Origin: Magnetovibrio sp.
GTDB taxonomy: Bacteria; Pseudomonadota; Alphaproteobacteria; Rhodospirillales; Magnetovibrionaceae
Length of the DNA: 5,004 bases
Assembly (NCBI GenBank): GCA_016763255.1
Contig: JAESUA010000396.1
Location: forward strand, 1 to 5,004
Reading direction: 5' to 3'
Shown in pieces: positions 1-5,004 of the stretch (the first letter of the stretch is position 1; each line of letters starts with the position of its first letter). The translations under genes were made by a program, and so were the position numbers. The notes beneath the pieces were generated by a model. That model saw nothing but the letters and a program-made list of their open reading frames with translations. It did not search any database and was not told the origin of the DNA.

Positions 1-673
1 AACTGGTCACAGCTGAATTTCCGATGTTGGCGTTGATCTTGGTGAGGAAGTTACGGCCGATGATCATCGGTTCGGCTTCCGGGTGGTTGATGTTGGAGGG
101 CAATACCGCACGGCCGCGGGCAATTTCGGAACGCACAAACTCGGCGGTGACGTGATCGGGCAGCTCTGCGCCAAAATCTTCACCGTCGCGTGGCTTGTCG
201 AGGGCAACTTTGCGGCCTTCGTTTTCACGGATTGCGACGTATTCCATTTCTGAGGTGACGATGCCGCGCTTGGCATAGGCCAGTTGGGACACCGCTTGGC
301 CTGATTTGGCGCGCAGCGGGCGGTGGTTGACGGCGGGGCATTCGGGAACGGTGGCTTTTTTGCCGTTGTCTTCGGGTTTGACGTGGCGTCCGTCATAGGC
401 TTCGACGTCACCGCGCACGGTTATCCATTCGGCGCGTAATTTATCGAGGCCTTTTTCGATGTCGATTTTGATCGAGCTATCGGTGTAGGGGCCGGATGGA
501 TCATAGACCACCACCGGCTCTTCGCCACAGCTGGGTTCCAACGGGATGCGGCGCATGGCGACGCGTATGCCGTTCGGCCCGTCGACATAGTGCTTCTCAG
601 AACCTTGAATAGGCCCGGTGGTGATGTTGATAGAACTGGTATCGATCTTTTTATCGGTATTTGGGGCGTCCAT
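1..673 (-). CDS. thiC: Phosphomethylpyrimidine synthase ThiC, N-terminal part (runs off left edge)
   Basis: ThiC is the radical-SAM enzyme that rearranges aminoimidazole ribotide to HMP phosphate, the pyrimidine half of thiamine, in the cytoplasm. The window holds 224 complete codons from the ATG at 673-671; the family is usually around 600 residues, so the core barrel and the C-terminal Fe-S cysteine motif lie outside. What is visible is the conserved N-terminal domain: [13 protein letters not shown] at about 113-125, [15 protein letters not shown] at 137-151, then [20 protein letters not shown] at 178-197 and [20 protein letters not shown] at 202-221, the most recognisable ThiC signature. 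The start is supported by GGAGAG seven bases upstream and by the TPP riboswitch just before it. No frameshift is seen in the visible part. It is transcribed apart from the gene upstream, which has its own terminator, and is expected to be repressed by TPP. Confidence 0.96.
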   Translation of the reverse strand, partial: MDAPNTDKKIDTSSINITTGPIQGSEKHYVDGPNGIRVAMRRIPLEPSCGEEPVVVYDPSGPYTDSSIKIDIEKGLDKLRAEWITVRGDVEAYDGRHVKPEDNGKKATVPECPAVNHRPLRAKSGQAVSQLAYAKRGIVTSEMEYVAIRENEGRKVALDKPRDGEDFGAELPDHVTAEFVRSEIARGRAVLPSNINHPEAEPMIIGRNFLTKINANIGNSAVTS

Positions 674-680
674 GTCGGCT

Positions 681-686
681 CTCTCC
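681..686 (-). promoter_or_regulatory. Ribosome binding site of thiC
   Basis: The minus strand reads GGAGAG, then seven bases, then the ATG at 673. This is a well-placed Shine-Dalgarno sequence that fixes the thiC start. It lies 50 bases beyond the riboswitch aptamer, so it is a plausible target of TPP control at the level of translation. Confidence 0.7.
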
Positions 687-735
687 GCTTAAGTTTCGCG
701 ATGCCGGAACAAGACGTGGTGCTTTGAAGGCCGCG

Positions 736-814
736 TCCGTCCCTACGCCGGCATCACCCGGATCAGGTTCAAAGGGTTCTTCTCAGGCCATTCACGGATG
801 GGCCGCCCCTCGGA
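736..814 (-). promoter_or_regulatory. TPP (THI-box) riboswitch aptamer in the thiC leader
   Basis: Read on the minus strand, this segment carries the hallmarks of the TPP aptamer in the right order: GAGGGGCGGCC, a P3 stem-loop, CTGAGA, ACCCTTTGAACCTGATC, then GGGTGATGCCGGCGTAGGGA. A short P1 is closed by TCCG (814-811) pairing with CGGA (739-736). The segments CTGAGA and ACCTGATC form the pyrimidine-binding side, and the GATGCCGGCG region forms the pyrophosphate-binding side. Its position directly upstream of thiC matches the classical thiamine feedback arrangement, in which bound TPP lowers expression. About 60 bases separate the aptamer from the start codon. They hold no hairpin followed by a run of T, so translational control is more likely than transcription termination. 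Confidence 0.95.
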
Positions 815-822
815 TTTGGATG

Positions 823-851
823 AATCTGGAGAACCTCAGCGCAAAGGTCAA
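823..851 (-). promoter_or_regulatory. Candidate promoter of thiC
   Basis: The minus strand shows TTGACC (851-846), a 17-base spacer and CAGATT (828-823). The -35 matches five of six consensus bases; the -10 matches only three of six. Transcription would start just before the riboswitch P1 stem, which is where it should start for the aptamer to be at the 5' end of the transcript. The location supports the call more than the -10 sequence does. Confidence 0.4.
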
Positions 852-871
852 GCATTGCGTTTGCGTAGTCC

Positions 872-901
872 AAAAAAAGCCAGTCCGGATGGACTGGCTT
901 T
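872..901 (-). terminator. Intrinsic terminator after the left-hand secreted protein
   Basis: An inverted repeat GCCAGTCC / GGACTGGC with a four-base loop (887-890) is flanked by A and T runs. The stem can extend to 11 pairs (876-886 with 891-901). Read on the minus strand it is followed by seven T residues (878-872). It begins 23 bases after the stop codon of the gene at 925-1755 and insulates that gene from the thiC leader. Confidence 0.88.
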
Positions 902-924
902 GTGAGTGAGAAGGGTGACGATAT

Positions 925-1755
925 TTAGGGGCAGGGCACTTCAACCGTGCTTCCGTTGGGGCTTGCGCCACAAACAAACAGGGCATCTCCCCCATTGTTC
1001 AGGCTCACCAAATCTAGGTAGTTGGTTGAGTCTTCATCATTGCCGCTCTGGGGTGGTTGGGAAAATTGTGTGTATACGGTGTCTACAAAATCATCCACTT
1101 CGCCTTGGTCGAATGGATCAACGCGCGCCTGGCAGACCTGGTTATAAGTGTTTTGACTTTGGGGATATGCGCCGGCCCATTTTTGCGTGATGTTGTCGAT
1201 GATGGTAGCGTAGAGATTTGCGTCAGATTGCGTCACATTGATCAGATATTCGGCATTGGCCAGTGTGGGATCGCCATACCCGACCAGCGCGCAAGCCGAC
1301 ACCCCGCCATACAACGTGTTGATGTTGCCGCCATATTGATCATTTAGGGCTTTGAGCAAACTATTTGGTCCATTTGCAGCGGAGCACACGGCAAAAAAGA
1401 CTTCATCCGGTAGGTTGTTGTGCGCAGCCTCAAAATTGTCGGAAAATTCGGCAAAGGTAAAGCCACCAACGAAATCATCCCCGCCATGTCCGGCAACATA
1501 GACCGTATCGTAATTGTTAAATGCCCCTGCATTGGCCGTAACTGCGGATATGGTGCCATCAGCTTGCATATAAAATAGGGCCTCAGATTGGTTTTTGGCT
1601 GTGGCCCATTCATGGTCAAAAACCGCCGAGGGATCATCGCATAAATCAGGCATGACCAGTGTTGCCGAGGCGGCGAAGGCCATCGGCGCATTGAGGGTAG
1701 CCGCCGATAAAGCGAGCGCTCCAAGTAGGGATCTTACGTGGGTTGAGGTTCTCAT
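925..1755 (-). CDS. Secreted protein of unknown function, candidate caspase-like (clan CD) fold; paralog A
   Basis: I do not recognise a named family. The 276-residue product begins with a Sec signal peptide: basic start, hydrophobic core LLGALALSAATL, likely cleavage after AFA at residue 28. The mature protein opens with TLVMPDLCDDPSA. A hydrophobic strand ends in GHGGDD (His90) and a second in VFFAVCSAA (Cys124), followed by a helix-like stretch and GGVSACAL. This His-Gly/Cys layout is that of clan CD cysteine peptidases (caspases, gingipains, C80), so a caspase-like fold is inferred, not shown. Cysteines are at 39, 124, 155, 208, 262 and 275, all shared with the paralog at 2554-3396. I chose ATG 1755 because AAGGAG lies nine bases upstream; the in-frame ATG at 1761 leaves only three. 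The protein is predicted periplasmic or extracellular, with no further membrane segment or anchor. The gene has its own terminator. Confidence 0.85.
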   Translation of the reverse strand: MRTSTHVRSLLGALALSAATLNAPMAFAASATLVMPDLCDDPSAVFDHEWATAKNQSEALFYMQADGTISAVTANAGAFNNYDTVYVAGHGGDDFVGGFTFAEFSDNFEAAHNNLPDEVFFAVCSAANGPNSLLKALNDQYGGNINTLYGGVSACALVGYGDPTLANAEYLINVTQSDANLYATIIDNITQKWAGAYPQSQNTYNQVCQARVDPFDQGEVDDFVDTVYTQFSQPPQSGNDEDSTNYLDLVSLNNGGDALFVCGASPNGSTVEVPCP

Positions 1756-1764
1756 TCGCATTCA

Positions 1765-1770
1765 CTCCTT
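1765..1770 (-). promoter_or_regulatory. Ribosome binding site of paralog A; decides between two starts
   Basis: The minus strand reads AAGGAG, then TGA, ATG (1761), CGA, ATG (1755). Spacing is three bases to the first ATG and nine to the second, which favours the second. The second also gives an N-terminus beginning MR, like the favoured start of the other paralog. Confidence 0.6.
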
Positions 1771-1784
1771 CATGTTCGGGTTCA

Positions 1785-1811
1785 TCTTTAGACTGACGTG
1801 CACACCATCAA
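1785..1811 (-). promoter_or_regulatory. Weak candidate promoter of paralog A
   Basis: The minus strand has TTGATG (1811-1806), a 15-base spacer and TAAAGA (1790-1785). The elements are recognisable but the spacing is short. A promoter must lie between the terminator at 1855-1887 and the start at 1755 if this gene is transcribed on its own, and this is the best match I see there. Confidence 0.22.
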
Positions 1812-1854
1812 GTTGTGAGAAGGCAGTTTTTCAAATGTTCTGGAATGCGAACAG

Positions 1855-1887
1855 AAAAATGGCCGGGCCCCCAAGGGAATCCGGCCA
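1855..1887 (-). terminator. Intrinsic terminator after the MarR-family gene
   Basis: The minus strand reads TGGCCGG (1887-1881), a 14-base loop with further GGG/CCC pairing potential, CCGGCCA (1866-1860) and then five T residues (1859-1855). It lies 25 bases past the MarR stop codon and separates that gene from the secreted-protein gene downstream. Confidence 0.8.
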
Positions 1888-1912
1888 GAGTTTCGGCCCG
1901 TAGCGTTCATCG

Positions 1913-2410
1913 TTAAGGGGAGCGGGGGCTGCGCGTCGCGGCGGTTAGGTGTTCGAGACGGCCTTTTAAGTCGCGCCAATCCTCATGACCAAAGCTTGCC
2001 AGCAGGCTTTCTTGGGCGCGCGACCAAGCGGGTAGGGCATCGTTTAAGGCCTCAAGGCCGGGGTCGGTGATCATAACCTCACGGGTGCGGCTGTCTTGAC
2101 CGGGTACGATATCGACCAACGCTTTGGTCTGTAGCGGACGCACGTTACGGGTCAAGGTGGTGCGGTCCATAAACAACATCTCGGCCAATTTGCCCATGGG
2201 CAGGGGCCCGGTCTGCGGCCCGGTTTGGGCCAGCAACGCCAAAATCGAAAACTGCGTTTCCGTCAACCCGGTCTCGCTCATGAACCCGGCAAAATGCTGA
2301 GTAACGGCGCGAGCGGCTTTGCGGACATTAAAACACGCACAGGCTGAAGTCTGGACAAGGCCGCGTGAGGAAGCCAATGCTGTGCTTGGCAATGCTTTGT
2401 CCTGGGGCAT
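1913..2410 (-). CDS. MarR-family transcriptional regulator
   Basis: A 165-residue protein of typical MarR length. These are cytoplasmic dimeric winged-helix regulators, usually repressors that release DNA on binding a small molecule or on oxidation. A helical N-terminal dimerisation region holds CACFNVRKAARAVTQ at 24-38. GLTETQFSILALLA (48-61) is the usual MarR helix before the HTH. LAEMLFMDRTTLTRNVRPLQ (75-94) is the helix-turn-helix. VPGQDSRTREVMITDPG (102-118) is the wing, with the D-S-R-x-R typical of the family, followed by a C-terminal dimer helix. Cys24 and Cys26 could be redox-active, but I believe a cysteine here is common in alphaproteobacterial relatives. I use the ATG at 2410; no strong Shine-Dalgarno is visible upstream. 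The gene lies between two secreted paralogs on the same strand and could regulate them or itself; nothing in the sequence proves a target. Confidence 0.93.
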   Translation of the reverse strand: MPQDKALPSTALASSRGLVQTSACACFNVRKAARAVTQHFAGFMSETGLTETQFSILALLAQTGPQTGPLPMGKLAEMLFMDRTTLTRNVRPLQTKALVDIVPGQDSRTREVMITDPGLEALNDALPAWSRAQESLLASFGHEDWRDLKGRLEHLTAATRSPRSP

Positions 2411-2429
2411 GTCTGAGCCAATTTCTGAT

Positions 2430-2451
2430 TGTGTATTAGCTTTATGTGTAT
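2430..2451 (-). promoter_or_regulatory. Direct repeat upstream of the MarR gene, possible operator or promoter region
   Basis: TGTGTAT occurs twice on the plus strand (2430-2436 and 2445-2451), 15 bases apart, within an AT-rich stretch 20-41 bases before the MarR start. On the minus strand TAATAC lies in the same stretch and could act as a -10, but I see no convincing -35. Many MarR proteins repress themselves from sites in this position. MarR operators are usually inverted rather than direct repeats, which weakens the call. Confidence 0.25.
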
Positions 2452-2473
2452 GCTCACCTTAATCAGACGAAGA

Positions 2474-2497
2474 TAAAGCCGCTTGAATCGGGCTTTA
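2474..2497 (-). terminator. Second hairpin between paralog B and the MarR gene
   Basis: TAAAGCC (2474-2480) and GGCTTTA (2491-2497) form a seven-pair stem with a ten-base loop. On the minus strand it is followed by TCTTCG, so the T-run is poor. It may be a back-up terminator for the gene at 2554-3396, or part of the MarR upstream region. Confidence 0.35.
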
Positions 2498-2520
2498 AAA
2501 TTATAGGGGTTTAAATGACA

Positions 2521-2543
2521 GGGGGAGGCACAGGGCCTCCCCC
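2521..2543 (-). terminator. GC-rich hairpin just after paralog B
   Basis: A perfect nine-pair stem, GGGGGAGGC (2521-2529) with GCCTCCCCC (2535-2543), has a five-base loop and starts 10 bases after the stop codon of the gene at 2554-3396. On the minus strand it is followed by TGTCATTT rather than a clean T-run. It may act as a terminator or as a 3'-end stabiliser of the transcript. Confidence 0.6.
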
Positions 2544-2553
2544 AAATAGGTCG

Positions 2554-3396
2554 TTATGGGCACGCCACAACGCCTGTCCCATACGGATTTTTGCCGCAGA
2601 CCGACAAAGGGTCGCCGCCTTCACTATTTTTGATGAGGTCGAGGTAGCTGTTTGATTGAGCGCCTTCGCCAGTTGTGGAGAAAGAAAAATTAAGTAAAAC
2701 AGTTTCAACAAATCCATCAACGTCATCCTTTACAAAAGGAAAAGTACGTTTATTACAGCTCTGTTGGTAGTTTTGGTGGGAACTTGGATAATTATTGTTC
2801 CATCTGGCCGTCAAATTTTGATTGATTGAATTGAAAACCGGCTCACTAACTGGTTTCGTGTTAATTTTATATTCAGCATTTTTTAAGGTGGGGTCGCCAT
2901 GATACGTGAGTGCGCACCCCGTTACGCCGCCACTTAGCTTGTTAATATTGTTTCCATATTTACTATTGATTTGTTTCAGTAAACTGTCCGGTTCTGCCGC
3001 CGATTTGCAGACGGCAAAAAATATCTCGGTGGGTGTGCTGGGATGTTCAAGTTTAAAATTATCCATAAACTCATCGTATTTCATCCCGCTGAGTGAATCG
3101 CCTCCACCATGCGCCGCGACATAAATTGATTTATAACTGTCAAATGAAGCAGCGTTATCTGTAACAGCGAAAATTTTGCCCAGAATATCCATAAAAAACA
3201 GCGCCTCAGAACTATGCTTGTCCTTTGACCATTCGTAATCGAAGGCTGCCGACGGATCATCGCACAGGTCGGTCATGACCAGAGTCGCTGTTTGGGCCGC
3301 CCCCGAAGAAGGGATGCCCAGGGAAAACGCGGCGATGACTACTGCGCTCAATGCTGTTTTGATGTCTTTAGGGGCCGATAATAGTGTGTAACGCAT
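2554..3396 (-). CDS. Secreted protein of unknown function, candidate caspase-like (clan CD) fold; paralog B
   Basis: I do not recognise a named family. The 280-residue product is a clear paralog of the protein at 925-1755: I count 84 identities over a 143-residue gapless stretch (residues 37-179 here), and similarity continues to the shared CP end. A signal peptide with core ALSAVVIAAFSLGI is likely cut near SGAAQ (about residue 34). Candidate dyad residues are His96 in YVAAHGGGD and Cys130 in IFFAVCKSA, each at the end of a hydrophobic strand, as in clan CD peptidases; activity is inferred only. Cysteines are at 45, 130, 161, 214, 267 and 279, and HGDPTLKNAEY follows at 166-176. I chose the ATG at 3396 because AGGAGAG precedes it and the signal peptide then begins normally; the in-frame ATG at 3426 has no ribosome site and adds ten residues. 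The gene is much more AT-rich than its neighbours and follows rsmB by 81 bases with no terminator between. Confidence 0.85.
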   Translation of the reverse strand: MRYTLLSAPKDIKTALSAVVIAAFSLGIPSSGAAQTATLVMTDLCDDPSAAFDYEWSKDKHSSEALFFMDILGKIFAVTDNAASFDSYKSIYVAAHGGGDSLSGMKYDEFMDNFKLEHPSTPTEIFFAVCKSAAEPDSLLKQINSKYGNNINKLSGGVTGCALTYHGDPTLKNAEYKINTKPVSEPVFNSINQNLTARWNNNYPSSHQNYQQSCNKRTFPFVKDDVDGFVETVLLNFSFSTTGEGAQSNSYLDLIKNSEGGDPLSVCGKNPYGTGVVACP

Positions 3397-3407
3397 ACTC
3401 TTTCTCT

Positions 3408-3448
3408 CTCTCCTAAGTTGTCTCATGGTTAGATGACGTTTAGGAGAG
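3408..3448 (-). promoter_or_regulatory. Inverted repeat enclosing the ribosome binding site of paralog B
   Basis: CTCTCCTAA (3408-3416) and TTAGGAGAG (3440-3448) are perfect nine-base inverted copies separated by 23 bases. In the minus-strand transcript the downstream arm contains the AGGAG that would start translation at 3396, and the upstream arm is complementary to it. The hairpin would hide the ribosome site, which is the layout of a translational switch. The loop carries the alternative ATG at 3426. The arms are seen directly; a regulatory role is inference. Confidence 0.45.
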
Positions 3449-3477
3449 GTTTTTGTGAGGAAATAACGCGTGTTGGT

Positions 3478-4806
3478 TTAGCCCTTACGCTCCAGCACAG
3501 CGACGAAGAACCCATCGGTGCCGTGGCTGTGTGGAGTGAGGCGCAGGTAGGGGCTTTCACCCATATCCGGGCAGTCGATGTTTTTGAGGGTTTGCGCCCA
3601 CACGTCTGCGATCGGCAGCAGCTGAAAATCGGCATGGTCTTTGAGGAACGCTTCGACGCGTTGTTCGTTTTCTTCGGCCAACAGTGAACAGGTGGCATAA
3701 ATCAAGCGCCCAGCCGGAACGCCGGGCGCGGCCGGTTTGGTCAGCGCGGCGGCTTTGTTGAGTACGTCATCTTGCATGCCCATCAATTCTTCAAGGCGTT
3801 CGGGGGTTAGCCGCTTTTTTTGTTCCGGGTGACGTCGCCAGGTGCCCGAACCCGAGCACGGTGCATCGACCAGCACGCGGTCAAACGCATCGGCGTTATC
3901 GGTTGCCCAATTTTCATCAGAGCCCAGCACGTGACGTTCGATTTTCTCAGACAGCTTGGCGCGGCTGAGACGTTTGTCCATGCGGTCGAGACGCTTGGCT
4001 TCGATGTCGGTGGCCACCAGCTTGCCTTTGGACTCGCCATCGGTCAGCCCCATGCGATCGGCGATGGCCAGGGTTTTGCCGCCCGCACCGGCGCAATAAT
4101 CGAGCACCTGCATGTGGGCTTTCGCGCCCACCAGCAGGCTGAGGATTTGCGAGCCCTCGTCTTGGACTTCGACAAAACCCTTGCGAAACGCCTGGGTGCG
4201 GCCGATGTCGGTGTGCGCTTCGAGCCGCAAGCCCATCGGTGAGATGGCGGTGGGATAGGTCTTGATGCCACCCTTGGCGATGGTTTTTTGCGCCTGATCG
4301 CGCGGCACCCGGCCCAACGCCACGCGCAAATCCATCGGTGCGGGGGTGTTGAGGGTCATCATTTCGGCCATGAAGGTTCCGGCGTAAACCGTCTTGAGCT
4401 TGTCGGACAGCCATTCGGGCAACTCGACCTGAACGTGGCCGGGCATGGCTGTATCGTCAAGTTGCTTGTCGCCTAAGGCATCGGCCAACAGCTGCTCGCC
4501 GTCTTCCAAGGGCTTGGGGCCGTGGGTGGAGCCGTCAAAGTTTTGCGCCGCATCGCCCCCTTCGAGCACGATCGCCGCCAGCACCCGTGCGCGCGCGGTC
4601 TTGGGAACGTTACCCAGATGCCAGTCGAGTCGATTGATCGAGCGCAGCACACCATAAACCCGTTCGCGAATGGCGCGGCGGTCTTTGGATCCGACAAAAC
4701 GTCGGGCCTGAAACCAAGCCCTAACGATGTCGTCTGCCGGGCGGCGTTCGTCGGTGATCTTGCCCAAAAGGTAAATGGCGGCTTCGGTACGAGCGGCAGG
4801 TAACAT
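3478..4806 (-). CDS. rsmB: RsmB/NOP-family 16S rRNA (cytosine-5) methyltransferase
   Basis: A 442-residue cytoplasmic SAM-dependent RNA m5C methyltransferase, close in length to E. coli RsmB (429 residues), which modifies C967 of 16S rRNA. Residues 1 to about 140 form a helical NusB-like RNA-binding region. FVEVQDEGSQ (211-220) leads into the catalytic domain. Motif I is DYCAGAGGKT (236-245), with ATDIEAKRLDRM (265-276) as the acidic SAM-binding strand. Motif IV is DAPCSGSGTWRRHPE (314-328) with the release cysteine Cys317. Motif VI is ATCS with the nucleophile Cys373, and the C-terminus has DGFFVAVLERK. Both catalytic cysteines are present, so it should be active. The ATG at 4806 has GAGG nine bases upstream. 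It follows guaB, a neighbourhood I recall from other alphaproteobacteria. The exact rRNA target cannot be read from sequence, so a more general RsmB/NOP name is safer than the E. coli assignment. Confidence 0.95.
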   Translation of the reverse strand: MLPAARTEAAIYLLGKITDERRPADDIVRAWFQARRFVGSKDRRAIRERVYGVLRSINRLDWHLGNVPKTARARVLAAIVLEGGDAAQNFDGSTHGPKPLEDGEQLLADALGDKQLDDTAMPGHVQVELPEWLSDKLKTVYAGTFMAEMMTLNTPAPMDLRVALGRVPRDQAQKTIAKGGIKTYPTAISPMGLRLEAHTDIGRTQAFRKGFVEVQDEGSQILSLLVGAKAHMQVLDYCAGAGGKTLAIADRMGLTDGESKGKLVATDIEAKRLDRMDKRLSRAKLSEKIERHVLGSDENWATDNADAFDRVLVDAPCSGSGTWRRHPEQKKRLTPERLEELMGMQDDVLNKAAALTKPAAPGVPAGRLIYATCSLLAEENEQRVEAFLKDHADFQLLPIADVWAQTLKNIDCPDMGESPYLRLTPHSHGTDGFFVAVLERKG

Positions 4807-4857
4807 AGTTTTTTTCCTCGCCCCTTAAGCGCCGGGCGTTCGCTCCGCTCTGTAGGC

Positions 4858-4911
4858 TTACGCGCATTCGCGCGGCGCGTAAATGCGCTTGCCTTGCCTG
4901 CAAAGGCAGGC
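4858..4911. repeat. Palindrome-rich extragenic segment between guaB and rsmB
   Basis: Three perfect stems crowd this gap. TTACGCGC (4858-4865) pairs with GCGCGTAA (4875-4882). GCGCATT (4862-4868) pairs with AATGCGC (4882-4888), which excludes the first. GCCTGC (4896-4901) pairs with GCAGGC (4906-4911) around an AAAG loop. No T-run follows on either strand. The texture resembles dispersed extragenic palindromic elements, but a second copy would be needed to prove that and none is in this window. Confidence 0.5.
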
Positions 4912-4936
4912 TGCGGACTGGTGGCTTACGTTAGAT

Positions 4937-4958
4937 CGGAGAGCTTATCAGCTCTCCG
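4937..4958 (-). other. Hairpin spanning the guaB stop codon
   Basis: CGGAGAGCT (4937-4945) and AGCTCTCCG (4950-4958) are a perfect nine-pair stem with a four-base TATC loop. The guaB stop TGA and an adjacent TAA lie in and beside the loop. There is no T-run on either side, so it is not a clear terminator. It may stabilise the guaB 3' end or tune readthrough into rsmB. Confidence 0.5.
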
Positions 4959-5004
4959 CACGATAATTAGGTGCTTCACGTGTAATGGTCACATCGTGCA
5001 CATG
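4948..5004 (-). CDS. guaB: Inosine-5'-monophosphate dehydrogenase GuaB, C-terminal end (runs off right edge)
   Basis: Only the last 18 codons and the stop are present. The minus strand translates as HVHDVTITREAPNYRAES followed by TGA (4950-4948) and an in-frame TAA. I recognise this as the conserved C-terminus of IMP dehydrogenase; E. coli GuaB ends in a closely similar HVHDVTITKESPNYR segment. The enzyme oxidises IMP to XMP with NAD, the committed step of guanine nucleotide synthesis, in the cytoplasm. The active site lies outside the window. It sits upstream of rsmB on the same strand, 141 bases away, so the two may share a transcript. The fragment is short, but the match is specific and the frame closes properly. 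Confidence 0.85.
   Translation of the reverse strand, partial: HVHDVTITREAPNYRAES

Noticed and set aside
661..909. A plus-strand open frame of 82 codons.
   Set aside because: It overlaps the thiC start, the TPP riboswitch and a terminator on the other strand, which fully explain the region.
1913..3396. A toxin-antitoxin reading of the MarR gene with a secreted neighbour.
   Set aside because: The genes do not overlap, hairpins lie between them, the effectors have signal peptides, and MarR proteins are not typical antitoxins.
925..3396. Naming the paralogs as metacaspases, gingipains or C80 peptidases.
   Set aside because: Only the His-Gly and Cys arrangement is visible; overall sequence does not match any of these families closely enough to name one.
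3397..3426. An extended N-terminus for paralog B from the ATG at 3426.
   Set aside because: No Shine-Dalgarno precedes it, the added residues are charged and not shared with the paralog, and the ATG lies in the loop of the inverted repeat.
2411..3477. An insertion sequence or integrated element carrying paralog B.
   Set aside because: I found no terminal inverted repeats, target duplication, transposase or integrase; only base composition hints at transfer.
3820..4242. A 140-codon open frame on the plus strand opposite rsmB.
   Set aside because: It is the antisense shadow of a strongly conserved gene, shows no recognisable motif or ribosome site, and arises easily in GC-rich sequence.
1..5004. 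CRISPR array, tRNA or rRNA genes.
   Set aside because: No regularly spaced repeats, cloverleaf with a CCA-like end, or rRNA sequence was seen on either strand.

Overview
The window looks like ordinary chromosome from an alphaproteobacterium, probably of the Rhodospirillales type. The evidence is the guaB-rsmB junction, the ThiC sequence with its TPP riboswitch, and the moderately GC-rich housekeeping genes; no ribosomal RNA or other precise taxonomic marker is present. Every gene I can support lies on the minus strand, so transcription runs from high to low coordinates.

Right to left: the last 18 codons of guaB (IMP dehydrogenase) enter at the right edge (4948-5004). A 141-bp gap full of palindromes follows, then rsmB (3478-4806), an RsmB/NOP-family RNA m5C methyltransferase. 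After 81 bp comes a secreted protein of unknown function (2554-3396), then a MarR-family regulator (1913-2410), then a second secreted protein (925-1755) that is a clear paralog of the first. An intrinsic terminator (872-901) closes that gene. The next unit is thiC, with a candidate promoter, a TPP riboswitch aptamer (736-814), a good ribosome binding site and the first 224 codons of ThiC, which runs off the left edge.

The housekeeping parts (guaB, rsmB, thiC) are routine. The interest lies in the accessory island between rsmB and thiC: two exported paralogs flanking a MarR regulator. By my count the paralogs share 84 identities over 143 ungapped residues and keep all six cysteines. They also keep a His-Gly and a strand-ending Cys in the arrangement used by clan CD (caspase/gingipain/C80-like) cysteine peptidases. 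I infer a caspase-like fold and possible peptidase activity; neither is shown. The rsmB-proximal copy is much more AT-rich than its neighbours, and its ribosome binding site sits in one arm of a 9-bp inverted repeat that could control translation. The MarR gene, the left-hand paralog and thiC appear to be separate transcription units; the rsmB-proximal paralog could be read through from rsmB.
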